This document shows positions 50,843 to 60,200 of a stretch of 64,000 nt of DNA, one piece after another. A model generated the notes under the pieces. That model was given only the letters and a program-made list of their open reading frames with translations. It made no database searches and was not told the DNA's origin. The position numbers were made by a program, and so were the translations under genes. Origin of the DNA: WLMZ01 sp031410915 (GTDB lineage Bacteria; Actinomycetota; Acidimicrobiia; Acidimicrobiales; Ilumatobacteraceae); NCBI GenBank assembly GCA_031410915.1, contig JANNZY010000044.1:1-64000 (forward strand), written 5' to 3'. Position 1 is the stretch's first letter; every line of letters starts with the position of its first letter.

Positions 50843-52813
50843 ATGTTGCCTGACCGCCTCTGGATCACAGCGCGCGACGGCATCCGCCTCGCGGCGGACC
50901 TGTACCTGCCGGCCGATGTGGCCGAAGGCGAGCGGGTTCCGGCGATCCTGGAGGCGCTCCCCTATCGCAAAGACGACATCACGGCGTCGTCGCATGCCGA
51001 CGACTACGAGCGGCTCAGCCAGGAGGGACGCTTCGCCGTGTGCCGCCTGGATGTCCGCGGCACGGGCAGCAGCCATGGTCGCGCGACCGACGAGTACCCG
51101 CCCGTCGAGCGGCACGATCTGGCCGACGTCATCGCCTGGCTGACGACTCAGCCGTGGAGCAACGGCCGCGCCGGCGTGTACGGCTACAGCTACTCCGGCT
51201 TCAACGCGCTGCAGATCGCCTGCGAGCGCACGCCGGGGCTGGATGCGATCTGCGCGGTGTACGCGACCGACGATCGCTACACCGACGACGTCCACTACAT
51301 GGGTGGCTCGCTGCGCGCCATCGACCTCGTCGACTACTGCCACTACATGACCGCATCGAACGCTCTGCCCCCGGTGCCCGCACTCTTCGGCGACCGCTGG
51401 TTGGACGAATGGAAGGCACGCATCGACGAGCACGAGCCGTGGCTGCTGCGCTGGCTGGAAGAGCAGCACGACGGGTCGTACTGGCGCCACGGTTCGCTGC
51501 GTCCGGGATACGACCGCATTGAATGCCCGACCATGATCGTGGCCGGCTGGGCCGACGGCTACCGCAACAACACGTTCCGCACGTTCGCCGCACTGCAGTG
51601 CGACAAGGCACTGCTGATCGGTCCGTGGAGTCATGCCTCGCCGGCCACGTCGTTACCGGGACCGCACATCGACCTCGTGCCCGAGATGATCCGCTGGTTC
51701 GATCGCTGGCTGCGCGACACCGACAACGGCGTCGACACCCAACCGCCGATCCGTGTCTTCATGCGGCACTCCACCAGACCACAGCCGGACCTGGCGATGA
51801 TGGAGGGTGAGTGGCGATCGGATGCGACATGGCCACCGGCCGACGCGCGCACACAGATCCTGCGCTGGACCCTTGACGGCGAGCCCGACGTCGACGTCCT
51901 CGCCGTGCGCGCCGATGTCGGTACCGCGGCGTGGATCACGTGCGCCGGCGGGTTGCCGTGGGGTCAGTCGCTCGACCAGCGCGAGGACGACACGTGGTCA
52001 CTGACCTACGACTGCGCGATCGACGAGGGTCCGTTGCCGATCCTCGGCCACCCGGTGCTCACCGTTCGCGTCGCTGCCGACCAACCGGTCGCGTCGCTGT
52101 CCGTCAAGCTGTGTGACGTGTTCCCCGACGGCACGTCATCGCTCATCACTCGTGGCTTCCTCAACCTGACTCATCGCCACTCCTCGACGTCACCCACTCT
52201 CCTACAGCCGGGCGTGTTCGAGGAGGTGGTCGTCGAGTTGGAAGCAACGGCGTGGGTGATCGCCAACGGCCACGAACTGCGGCTGTCGATCAACGGAGTC
52301 GACTGGCCGAACACCTGGGTTCCACCCAAGGCGTTCCAGTTGAGCGTCGAACGCGACTCGTTGCATCTGCAACTACCGCTGGCGGATGGATTCGGTGAGG
52401 GCGCGCCGCAATTCAACCCGCCGCGCCAGCGCCCACCGGTCGAGTCCACGGCCGAGGCGGGCGACCCGGCATCGCACTCGCACTGGCGCGTCGAGCGCGA
52501 CATCCTGCGCCGCGAGACCGTCGCCCGCACGTCGTACGGCGGGCGCGATCGCGGACGCGACGGCTGCGTGGTGGACCAGCTCTACGACGGCGAGGTCGGC
52601 GTGTCACTCGCCGATCCCGGTCGCTCGTGGGCTGCGGCAACGACGCGCTACCACCTGTGTTGGCCGGAGGCGTCGTGCCTCGTCGAGGCTCGCCTGCGTG
52701 TGGACTCCGACGCCGATGCGTTCGACGTCGACATCGAACTGGACGCCACGCACGACGGCGAGCCACTCGCCCACCGCCACTGGCAGCGACGCATCCCCCG
52801 CCGCCTCCTCTAG
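50843..52813 (+). CDS. CocE/NonD-family hydrolase (X-Pro dipeptidyl-peptidase S15 type)
   Basis: The 656-residue alpha/beta hydrolase has the nucleophile motif G-Y-S116-Y-S-G, the DVRGTGSSHG oxyanion region near residue 70, an Asp in AGWADGY and a His in WSHAS, and ends with a beta-sandwich domain (GHPVLTVRVAADQPVASLSVKLCDV). This is the architecture of cocaine esterase and acyl amidases. S116 matches Ser117 of CocE. The substrate is unknown. It is divergent from the Rieske oxygenase gene, with overlapping promoters. Confidence 0.92.
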   Translation: MLPDRLWITARDGIRLAADLYLPADVAEGERVPAILEALPYRKDDITASSHADDYERLSQEGRFAVCRLDVRGTGSSHGRATDEYPPVERHDLADVIAWLTTQPWSNGRAGVYGYSYSGFNALQIACERTPGLDAICAVYATDDRYTDDVHYMGGSLRAIDLVDYCHYMTASNALPPVPALFGDRWLDEWKARIDEHEPWLLRWLEEQHDGSYWRHGSLRPGYDRIECPTMIVAGWADGYRNNTFRTFAALQCDKALLIGPWSHASPATSLPGPHIDLVPEMIRWFDRWLRDTDNGVDTQPPIRVFMRHSTRPQPDLAMMEGEWRSDATWPPADARTQILRWTLDGEPDVDVLAVRADVGTAAWITCAGGLPWGQSLDQREDDTWSLTYDCAIDEGPLPILGHPVLTVRVAADQPVASLSVKLCDVFPDGTSSLITRGFLNLTHRHSSTSPTLLQPGVFEEVVVELEATAWVIANGHELRLSINGVDWPNTWVPPKAFQLSVERDSLHLQLPLADGFGEGAPQFNPPRQRPPVESTAEAGDPASHSHWRVERDILRRETVARTSYGGRDRGRDGCVVDQLYDGEVGVSLADPGRSWAAATTRYHLCWPEASCLVEARLRVDSDADAFDVDIELDATHDGEPLAHRHWQRRIPRRLL

Positions 52814-52930
52814 TGGCTGGCGTCGACCACGCAGAAGCGGTTGCCCTCGGTGTCGGCCAGCACCACGAAGTCCGGCTCCGCGGGGTAGTCCCACGACACC
52901 CGGGTCGCGCCGAGACGGGGCGTCAGTTCG
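52810..52930 (-). pseudogene. 3' remnant of a VOC/glyoxalase-type gene
   Basis: Reading leftward, the frame encodes LGATRVSWDYPAEPDF, then VVLADTEGNRFCVVDASH and a stop at 52810. This is the C-terminal end of a Glyoxalase_6-like VOC domain (the usual DPEGNxFCVV phrase). There is no room for the first 80-90 residues: the DUF4143 ATPase gene ends at 52923. The remnant indicates insertion of, or deletion beside, the ATPase gene. Confidence 0.65.
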
Positions 52931-54197
52931 AGCCGGCGTTTCGATGCCAGAGGCGGTCAATCGGGCAGGTGTAGAGACGATCGTCGAGACGCCCCGAATG
53001 CTCGCCCGTCGTCAGCACGAATCCAGCACGGAATTGGTCGCCGAGGAGATCCCGAACGAGGCGCAGGCCGGAAAGGTCCTTGGCAGTGGTCTGGGATCGG
53101 GCCTTGATCTCGAATGCGATCACGCTGCCGTCGTAGGTCTCGACCAGCAGGTCGACCTCGTGGCCGTCGTGGGTACGCCAATGGGCGACTTCGCGAACGT
53201 CGTCGTGCCATGACGTTTGCTTGAGCAGTTCGCCGACGACGAAAGACTCGAGGAGATGACCGAACTCGGTCGCCGACGCCGGGTCGAGCTGGGAGAGCTT
53301 GTCCGGCGTGAGCCGCATCATGTGCGCGCCGAGCCCGGAGTCGACGACATGCACCTTCGGTGTCTTGCCGACTCGCGAGCGCAGCGTGCGGCCCCAGGCC
53401 GGGAGGCGGCGGATGAGGAAGAGGTCCGTGAGCAGTCGGGTGTAGCTGTCCGCGGTACGCGATTCCAATGCGGTCGCCGTCGCAGCCGCGCTGACATTGA
53501 GGAGCTGGGCCGTCTGCGCGGCGAGGCGTTCGAATAGCCGCCCGAAGGCGTCGAGCCGCCGCACGCCCTCCAGTTCGGGAACGTCACCCGACAGAGCCTG
53601 CGCGATGTACGAGTCGAACCATCGTCCCCTGGCCCGGTCGGCGAGCGGAACGGCAAGTGGGAGGCCCCCACGACACACTCGGGCGGCGTACTCGACCCGC
53701 GTTGTGGTCGAGTGCGATGGCGAGCCGAGCCGATCAGGCTCGCTCAAGGCAACCTCGATGAAGTCCTCGATGACCCCGTCGATCTCGCCCTGGGAGAAGG
53801 GGTGGATGTCGAGGAACTGGATGCGGCCGGTCAGCGCCTGCGTGGTTCGGGGCAGGCTCTCGAAGCGCGTCGAGCCGGTCAGCACGAACCGCCCCGGCAC
53901 ATGGCGACGATTGAGCTCAGCCTTGATCGCTTGCAAGAGGGCCGGCACGCGCTGGTACTCGTCGATGAAGACAGGTGCCGCGCCGGTCACGAAATCGGCC
54001 GGCGACGCAGCGACGAGATCGATCTGCGCGCGGTCATCGAGGTCGACGATGTCAGCGCCGAACTCCGAGGCGATCTCGCCGAGTACGGTCGACTTGCCAA
54101 CCGACCGCGCTCCCTGCAGCGCGAGCACGGCCGTCTCCTTCATTTGCTGGCGTGCAACGGCGAGCACACGACGTTCAGTGAGCTGCGACACGCACAC
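52923..54197 (-). CDS. AAA ATPase with C-terminal DUF4143 (COG1373 type)
   Basis: The 424-residue protein has Walker A GARSVGKST, Walker B PVFIDEYQ, the sensor-like FVLTGSTRF, and a C-terminal DUF4143 domain with a PD-(D/E)XK-like motif (GHEVDLLVET, then VIAFEIKA). The family is frequent in archaea and bacteria, often strain-specific, with unknown function; some members may be toxin- or defence-associated. AGGAA precedes GTG 54197. Flanks are unusual: a VOC remnant downstream, and 22-bp tandem repeats and a peptide-ABC remnant upstream. It looks acquired. Confidence 0.88.
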   Translation of the reverse strand: MCVSQLTERRVLAVARQQMKETAVLALQGARSVGKSTVLGEIASEFGADIVDLDDRAQIDLVAASPADFVTGAAPVFIDEYQRVPALLQAIKAELNRRHVPGRFVLTGSTRFESLPRTTQALTGRIQFLDIHPFSQGEIDGVIEDFIEVALSEPDRLGSPSHSTTTRVEYAARVCRGGLPLAVPLADRARGRWFDSYIAQALSGDVPELEGVRRLDAFGRLFERLAAQTAQLLNVSAAATATALESRTADSYTRLLTDLFLIRRLPAWGRTLRSRVGKTPKVHVVDSGLGAHMMRLTPDKLSQLDPASATEFGHLLESFVVGELLKQTSWHDDVREVAHWRTHDGHEVDLLVETYDGSVIAFEIKARSQTTAKDLSGLRLVRDLLGDQFRAGFVLTTGEHSGRLDDRLYTCPIDRLWHRNAGSN

Positions 54198-54210
54198 TTC
54201 CTAGCTGGTG

Positions 54211-54298
54211 TATCTCGAATTATCGGGCGTTGGACTGCGAATTTTCAGGTGGCTGACTGCGAATTTTCGGGACGTTGATTGCGAACTGCGCGGACGCT
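54211..54298. repeat. 22-bp tandem repeats (four units) upstream of the ATPase gene
   Basis: Units start at 54211, 54233, 54255 and 54277. The core GACTGCGAATTTTC is identical in the second and third units; the outer units keep CGAAT or GATTGCGAA. Such iteron-like series near a start often bind the gene product or mark a recombination edge. The repeats end exactly where the ABC remnant stops. Confidence 0.8.
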
Positions 54299-54543
54299 CA
54301 GACCGACACGGCGTGGCAGGCGGCGGTGTGGGTTCCGGCGGGCAGGGCGGGGTCCTCGCCGCGGCAGCGGTCGGCGATGCCGAGGCGCTGGGCCGCACCG
54401 GATTGCACGAGCGGGCACCGTGGGTGGAAGCGGCAGCCCGAGGGGACCTTGGTCGGGTCAAAGTCCGCGGCGGCCTTGTCGGTCAACGTCGGCAGCGTCA
54501 GGTTCCAGATCTCGTAGTCGAAGACGAGATAACCCGCGGTCAC
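54298..54543 (-). pseudogene. 3' remnant of an oligopeptide/dipeptide ABC-transporter ATPase (oligo_HPY end)
   Basis: The minus-strand frame encodes DPTKVPSGCRFHPRCPLV, then DRCRGEDPALPAGTHTAACH before the stop at 54298. This is the Cys-rich C-terminal tail of DppD/OppD-type ATPases (PSGCxFHPRCP ... aCH). Walker motifs and the whole ATPase core are missing. An in-frame ATG exists at 54543 but has no credible N-terminal domain. It is a deletion remnant next to the 22-bp repeats. Confidence 0.7.
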
Positions 54544-54612
54544 GTTGAGCCTGCTTCATCTGATCTCCCCGGCCGGAGAATCGAGTCAGTATGGCATGCT
54601 GCCAGCGGACCC

Positions 54613-54618
54613 TAGGAT
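54613..54618 (+). promoter_or_regulatory. Candidate -10 element TAGGAT for the dioxygenase gene
   Basis: TAGGAT is followed by six bases and ATG 54625, the leaderless spacing. Confidence 0.45.
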
Positions 54619-54624
54619 CTGCAG

Positions 54625-55746
54625 ATGGCCGCGATCACCTGTTTGCACCTCGACTGCACATCGTTGGAAGCGACGTGGGACGACTCGACAGTGACCCGTT
54701 TCCCATGGATCTGGCTGCGCGACCATGCCCACGACGAAGACACTCTGCACCCCGTCACGCAGCAGCGTCAGCTGTACACCGCCTCACTTCCTCCCGAGCT
54801 CGCCGGTACCACAGCGACGGTCGAGGGCGACACGCTGCGCGTCTCGTGGAACGACGGTTCAGCGGATTCCGTGCTGCCGCTCGGCTTCCTGGTCCGCTTC
54901 CGCCTTGCCCAGGCGCCACGTGCCGCAGTCGACACACCGATCACGTTGTGGGACGCCGCGTCGATCCAGATCACCTTGCCGACAGTGGACTACGCCGCGG
55001 TGATGACCACCGACGACGGTGTGCGCGAGTGGCTGGGCAAGACCACCGAGTTCGGCTTCTGCCTGGCCATCGGCACGCCACCCGATGCCGTTGCCACCGA
55101 GGCGTTGCTGCGCCGCATCGGCTACGTGCGCGAGACCATCTTCGGCGGGATGTGGGAGTTCACCGCGGACCTCACCAAGGCCGACACCGCGTACACCAAC
55201 CTCGAGTTGCGTCCGCACACCGACGGCACCTACTCGCACGACGCGCCGGGTGTGCAGTTGCTGCACTGCACGCACTTCGACGGCGATGGCGGCGAGAGCA
55301 CGATGGTCGACGCGTTCGCGATCGCCGAGCACATGCGCGCCGAGTCACCCGACCACTTCGCCACGCTGTCGACGGTGCAGGTGCCGGGCCAGTACATCGG
55401 TGACGGCTCGCACCTGATGTCGGCACGTCCGGTCTTTCGCCACGACCACACCGGCCGGTTGGTGCAGGTGTCGTTCAACAACTACGACCGCGCGCCGTTC
55501 CTGCTGCCCGAGGCCGAGATGCTCGCGTTCTATGCCGCGCTGCGCACCTTCGAGTTGCTCGCCAACGACGCGACTCGGCAGTGGCGCCACGTGCTCGCGC
55601 CGGGCGAGGCGATGCTGTTCGACAACTGGCGTGTGTTGCACGGCCGGTTCGCGTACACCGGCGTTCGCCGGCTCTGCGGCGGCTACGTGAATCGCGAAGA
55701 CGTCGAGAGCCGGCTGCGCCAGCTCGTCAGAGCTGCATCGACTTGA
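54625..55746 (+). CDS. Gamma-butyrobetaine/trimethyllysine-type 2-oxoglutarate dioxygenase (TauD fold)
   Basis: The 373-residue protein has the BBOX/TMLH layout: a short N-terminal domain with FPWIWLRDHAHDEDTLHPVTQQR and a TauD-like domain with H198-T-D200 and distal H339 (VLHGRFAY). These hold Fe(II); R348-R349-LCGGYVN binds 2-oxoglutarate. In eukaryotes and some bacteria such enzymes hydroxylate trimethyllysine or gamma-butyrobetaine on the way to carnitine. The Zn-binding Cys usual in the N-terminal domain are missing. The last 20 bp overlap the convergent aldehyde dehydrogenase gene; trimethylaminobutyraldehyde dehydrogenase is a step of the same pathway. Confidence 0.9.
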   Translation: MAAITCLHLDCTSLEATWDDSTVTRFPWIWLRDHAHDEDTLHPVTQQRQLYTASLPPELAGTTATVEGDTLRVSWNDGSADSVLPLGFLVRFRLAQAPRAAVDTPITLWDAASIQITLPTVDYAAVMTTDDGVREWLGKTTEFGFCLAIGTPPDAVATEALLRRIGYVRETIFGGMWEFTADLTKADTAYTNLELRPHTDGTYSHDAPGVQLLHCTHFDGDGGESTMVDAFAIAEHMRAESPDHFATLSTVQVPGQYIGDGSHLMSARPVFRHDHTGRLVQVSFNNYDRAPFLLPEAEMLAFYAALRTFELLANDATRQWRHVLAPGEAMLFDNWRVLHGRFAYTGVRRLCGGYVNREDVESRLRQLVRAAST

Positions 55747-57154
55747 TCTCGAGGAACTCCTCGAGGCCGAACGCGCCGTACTCGCGCCCGATTCCGGACT
55801 GCTTGTAGCCGCCGAACGGGGCGTTCGGGTTGAACGATCCGCCGTTCACCTCGACCTGCCCGGTCCGCAGCCGGCGGGCGACCTGCTCGGCGTGGGCCTT
55901 GTCGCCCGACGACACCCCGCCGGACAAGCCGTAGACCACACCGTTGGCGATGCGCACGGCATCTTCCTCGTCCTCATAGGGCAGGATCGCCAGCACCGGG
56001 CCGAAGATCTCCTCCTGCGCGATCGTCATGTCCGGGGTGACGCCGGAGAACACGGTCGGTCGCACGTAGAAGCCGACGTCGAGGCCCTCGGGCGTGCCGG
56101 GGCCACCGGCGACCAGTGTTGCGCCCTCGTCGATGCCCTTCTGGATGTAGCTCTGCACACGGTCGCGCTGCACCGCCGAGGCAAGTGGCCCGAGGTGGAC
56201 GCCCTCGGCGAATGGCGAGCCGACCACCATGGCGCCGGCCACTGCGCCGGCGATGGCCTCGGCCTCGGCCAGGCGGTCCTTGGGCACGAGCATGCGGGTC
56301 AGCGCCGAGCAGGTCTGGCCGGAGTTGAGGAACGCCTTGCCGACCCCGTCGCTGACCGCCTTCTTGAAGCCGGCCTCGTCGAGGTCGTCGAGCAACACGT
56401 TGGCGCTCTTGCCACCGAGCTCGAGCGCGATCTTCTTGATCGTCTCGGCGCCGAGCTGAGCAACGCGCTTGCCGGCCCGCGTGGAGCCGGTGAACGACAC
56501 CATGTCCACATCGGGATGCGCGGCGATCGCTTCACCCACGATCGGGCCGACGCCAGAGACCAGGTTGAACACGCCGGCGGGGAGGCCGATCTCGTCGATC
56601 ACCTCGGCCAGGATGAACGCATCGACCGGGGCAACCTCGCTCGGCTTCAGCACGACGGTGCAGCCGGCGGCCATCGCGTACGCGACCTTTGCCGCGATCT
56701 GATGCAGCGGGTAGTTCCACGGTGTGATGCAGCCGACGACACCGATCGGCTCGCGCACGATGAGGCTGTTGCCGCTGGTCTGCTCGAACGAGTAGCTCTC
56801 GGCCAGCGCAGCAGCGGAGTTGAAGCTGTTGATAGGCAAGCCGACCTGCACCATCTTCGACAACCACTTGGCCATTCCGGTCTCTTTCGAGATCGCCGTC
56901 GCGATTTCGTCCATGCGCGCGCCGAGCGCCTCGCCGATGCGGGTCAGGTACTTGGCCCGCTCCTCGACGCTGGTCACCGACCACGTCTCGAACGCTGCCT
57001 TCGCCGCGGCGACCGCAGCGCTCACGTCCTCGGCCGACCCGGATGGGATCGTCGCCATCACGTCCTCGGTCACGGAGTCGATGACCTCGATCGTCTCGGT
57101 GGACGTCGACGCCGTCCACGTCCCGTTGATGTACAACTTGTCGTAGCTCGTCAT
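55727..57154 (-). CDS. NAD(P)-dependent aldehyde dehydrogenase
   Basis: The 475-residue enzyme has catalytic Cys in FLNSGQTCSALTR, Glu in IALELGGKSAN, and the WNYPLHQI and EEIFGPVLAI signatures of the ALDH superfamily. NAD-binding SFTGSTRAGKRV is clear. Its substrate could be an aliphatic or amino aldehyde; the neighbouring BBOX-like gene makes gamma-trimethylaminobutyraldehyde possible but not shown. The start ATG 57154 is supported by TACTCT seven bases upstream. It is convergent with, and overlaps by 20 bp, the dioxygenase gene. Confidence 0.93.
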   Translation of the reverse strand: MTSYDKLYINGTWTASTSTETIEVIDSVTEDVMATIPSGSAEDVSAAVAAAKAAFETWSVTSVEERAKYLTRIGEALGARMDEIATAISKETGMAKWLSKMVQVGLPINSFNSAAALAESYSFEQTSGNSLIVREPIGVVGCITPWNYPLHQIAAKVAYAMAAGCTVVLKPSEVAPVDAFILAEVIDEIGLPAGVFNLVSGVGPIVGEAIAAHPDVDMVSFTGSTRAGKRVAQLGAETIKKIALELGGKSANVLLDDLDEAGFKKAVSDGVGKAFLNSGQTCSALTRMLVPKDRLAEAEAIAGAVAGAMVVGSPFAEGVHLGPLASAVQRDRVQSYIQKGIDEGATLVAGGPGTPEGLDVGFYVRPTVFSGVTPDMTIAQEEIFGPVLAILPYEDEEDAVRIANGVVYGLSGGVSSGDKAHAEQVARRLRTGQVEVNGGSFNPNAPFGGYKQSGIGREYGAFGLEEFLEIKSMQL

Positions 57155-57284
57155 GCCTGGGAGAGTACGCCAGTCGCGGAGGGTGGTTTGCACCGGCCGT
57201 GCAGAGGAGTCGTCGCGGAACTGTGCGACACCCCTGTGGTGGAATGGCAGGTGCCCCAACCGACCACTGCCTGGACACCCGACC
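57155..57284. other. Intergenic region between divergent aldehyde dehydrogenase and recC genes
   Basis: 130 bp. It holds the TACTCT element for the minus-strand gene. I saw no clear promoter or ribosome binding site for the TTG start of recC. Confidence 0.4.
57162..57167 (-). promoter_or_regulatory. Candidate -10 element TACTCT for the aldehyde dehydrogenase gene
   Basis: On the minus strand TACTCT is followed by seven bases and ATG 57154. Confidence 0.45.
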
Positions 57285-60200
57285 TTGCCGCTTCACATCC
57301 ACCACGGACCGCATCTGCAGGCCCTGACCGACTCGCTCGGCTCGATCCTGGCCTCGCCGCCGGACGATCCGTTCGCGCTCGAAGTGGTGTCGGTGCCGAC
57401 GGCCGGTGTCCGCGATTGGCTCCTGCAGCAACTCTCGTTGCGCCTCGGTGTGGTGGCCAACATCGAGTTCGCGTTCCCGGGCCGGTTCAACGCAGCCATC
57501 CTCGGCGAGCCGCTCCAGTCCTCCAGCCCGTGGGATCTCGATCGGCTGACGTGGGTGGTGCTCGACGTGCTCGAGCGGGGTTTGGTCGACGTGCCCGGCG
57601 CCGATCTCCGCGATCCGTATCCCATCGCCCGTCACATCGCCGATCTGTTCGATCGCTACGCCACGAACCGGCCGCAGATGTTGCAGCAGTGGGCCAGCGG
57701 GTTGGACGGCGACGGCACGATCGACGATCTCGAACGAATCGCAACCCTCCCCGCCGAGCATGCGTGGCAGCCACGGCTGTGGCGCGCCGTTCGCGAGCTG
57801 ATCGGTACCCCCAGCAGGGCCGAACTCCTCGACGTTGCGCTGGCCGCGCTCCGCAGTGGTGCGGCCGAGCCGGCGCTGCCGCAGCGGGTGGCGATGTTCG
57901 GTACGAGCGCGGTCACCACGGCCCAGTTGCAACTCCTCGACGCACTCGCCGCGGTGCGCGACGTGGACCTGTTCGTGGTCCACCCGTCGAATGTCAGCTG
58001 GGTCGCATCCTCACGCCGGCTCGCCGGCCGGCTGCAACCGCGCGGCACCTTCGACGTGGCCTCGGGTGCACGCCATCCGCTGCTGCGGTCGTGGGCACGA
58101 CCAGCGTTCGAGACGGCCGTGCTGATCGGCGGGCTCGACGCCTCGGTGGAGTCCGGCGAGCATCCGGCCGTGGCGCAGCCGACGTCGGTGTTGCATCACC
58201 TGCAGGCCGCAATCGTCACCGATGCCGTGCCTGCTCGAGCGGCGACGACCGACGAACATACGGCGGATCGCAGCGTGCAGATCCACGCCTGCCACGGCAT
58301 CACTCGCCAGCTCGAGGTCCTCCGCGATTCGCTCGGTCACGCGTTCGTCGACGACCACACCCTGCGCCCGCAGGATGTCGTCATCCTCTGCCCGCAGCTG
58401 GACCGGGTTGCGCCGCTGATCGAGTCGGTGTTCCGCCGCAGCACCTTGCCGCTCCCGGTTCGGGTCAGCGACCTGTCGCTCGGCCAGGGCAATCCGATCG
58501 CGCAGGCGCTCAGCGCTGTCCTCATGACCGCGTCCGGCCGGTGCACCGGCCCAGACCTCCTCGCGCTGTGCTCGCTGGCGCCGGTGCGGCGCGCCTTCGG
58601 GCTCGACGACGACGACATCGAACGCATCGATGGCTGGATCGACGATCTGCGCATCACGTGGGGCCTCGGTGCCGGCCAGCGCGGCGTCTGGGTACCCGAT
58701 CACATCATCGACGGCACATGGACCGCCGCGCTCGACCGGCTCCTACTCGGTGCGGCGATGGCCGCGCCAACACCTCGCGTCGCCGCGGCCGATCTCGTGC
58801 CCTACGACGACATGGACGCGTCGGCCACGGCGACAGCCGGCCGGCTCAGCGAGCTCGTCGCCCGCCTCGAACGCGCCCGCCTGTTCGTGTCGACGCGGCA
58901 CCCGATCGAGGACTGGGTGGTCCTCCTGACGCAGCTCGTCGAATCCTTCTGCGACGTCTCGCCGGCCGACGCCTGGCAGGTGACCGAGGTGCTGCAACTG
59001 CTCGACGAGGTCGCGGATCATGCGGTCGTGGCCGGGCAGTCGAATCCGGCGCCGCTCGGCATCGCCGACGTCCGCGCGGTGCTGGCCGGCGTGCTCGCCG
59101 ACGAGCGCGGCCGCCTCCAGCTGCGCAGCGGCGCGATCACGGCGACAGCGATGGTGCCGGTCCGCAACGTGCCGTATCGGGTCGTCTGTATCGTCGGGCT
59201 GGACGAGGGCACGCTGCGTTCGGCAGGCATCGACGGCGACGACATCGTCGCGTCACGGCCGTGTGTCGGCGAGCGTGACGAGCGGGTCGAGGGGCGCCAC
59301 CTCCTGCTCGACGCCGTCCTCGCCGCAGGCGACCGCTTGATCATCACGTGCGACGGCAACGACATCACCACCAACCGCGAGCTGCCGCTGCCGGTCCTTG
59401 TCAGCGAACTGGTCGACGTCGTTCGGGTGACTGCCGGCCACGACGTGGTGGTGCGCCATCCACGGCAGGCATTCGACGAGCGCAACTTCATGGCCGGCAG
59501 CGGGGGTGCCGGCCCGGGGTTCGACGCGTCGATGCTCGCAGCAGCCACCGTGCGCCGCACAGCCGCTCCGGCGTCGGGCCTGTGGCCGCTGCTCGATCAG
59601 CAGATTCCTGTCGCGGTGACGATCGACCAACTCGTCGAATCGTGTGTGCGCCCGGCGCGCACCTATGTCCGCCAGCGACTCGACCTGCGCCTGCCCCGTC
59701 GTGTCGAGGACGGCTCCACCGACATCCCGCTGATGGCCGAGGCGCTGGACCAGTGGAAGCTGGCGATGGACCTGATCGCGATGGCCCGCGTGAACGCCAC
59801 CGAGATCGACGAAGCGACGTGGCGCGACGCGCTGCGCCGGAGCGGCCAGCTGCCCCCCGGCCAGCTCGCTGCGGCGGCCATCGACGACATCGACGACATC
59901 GTCGATCAGCTGTTCGGCACGGTCATCGATCTGCGCGATCGCCTCGCCGCGGCGGTGACTGTGCCTGTCGAGTCGGTCGTCGAGGTGCCGTCCGCGCCAG
60001 GGGCGACGATGGTGCTGCTCGACCGGGTGCCCGATGTCTTCGAGCGGCAGGTGCTGCTGGTGTCGCACAGCCACCTCAACGCCCGCTCGCGGATGCGGGT
60101 CGCGCTCAGCTTGGCGGCGCTCGTCGTCGCCCAGCCGCAGGAGGCGTGGTCGGGCCTGATCGTCATGCGACCCCGCAAGACCGGCAAGCCCGTGGCGCGC

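Larger units (their letters stand above)
54198..54624. other. Gene-poor islet upstream of the DUF4143 ATPase
   Basis: The 427 bp hold four 22-bp repeats (54211-54298), a gene remnant (54298-54543) and a short lead to the dioxygenase gene with its TAGGAT element. No intact gene is visible. The repeats are AT-richer than the surroundings. Confidence 0.6.

Noticed and set aside
55892..59278. A very long plus-strand open frame of 1128 codons across the aldehyde dehydrogenase and recC genes
   Set aside because: It is antisense to the aldehyde dehydrogenase and out of frame with recC. It is His/Arg/Gly-rich with no domain; long antisense frames are expected at this GC level.
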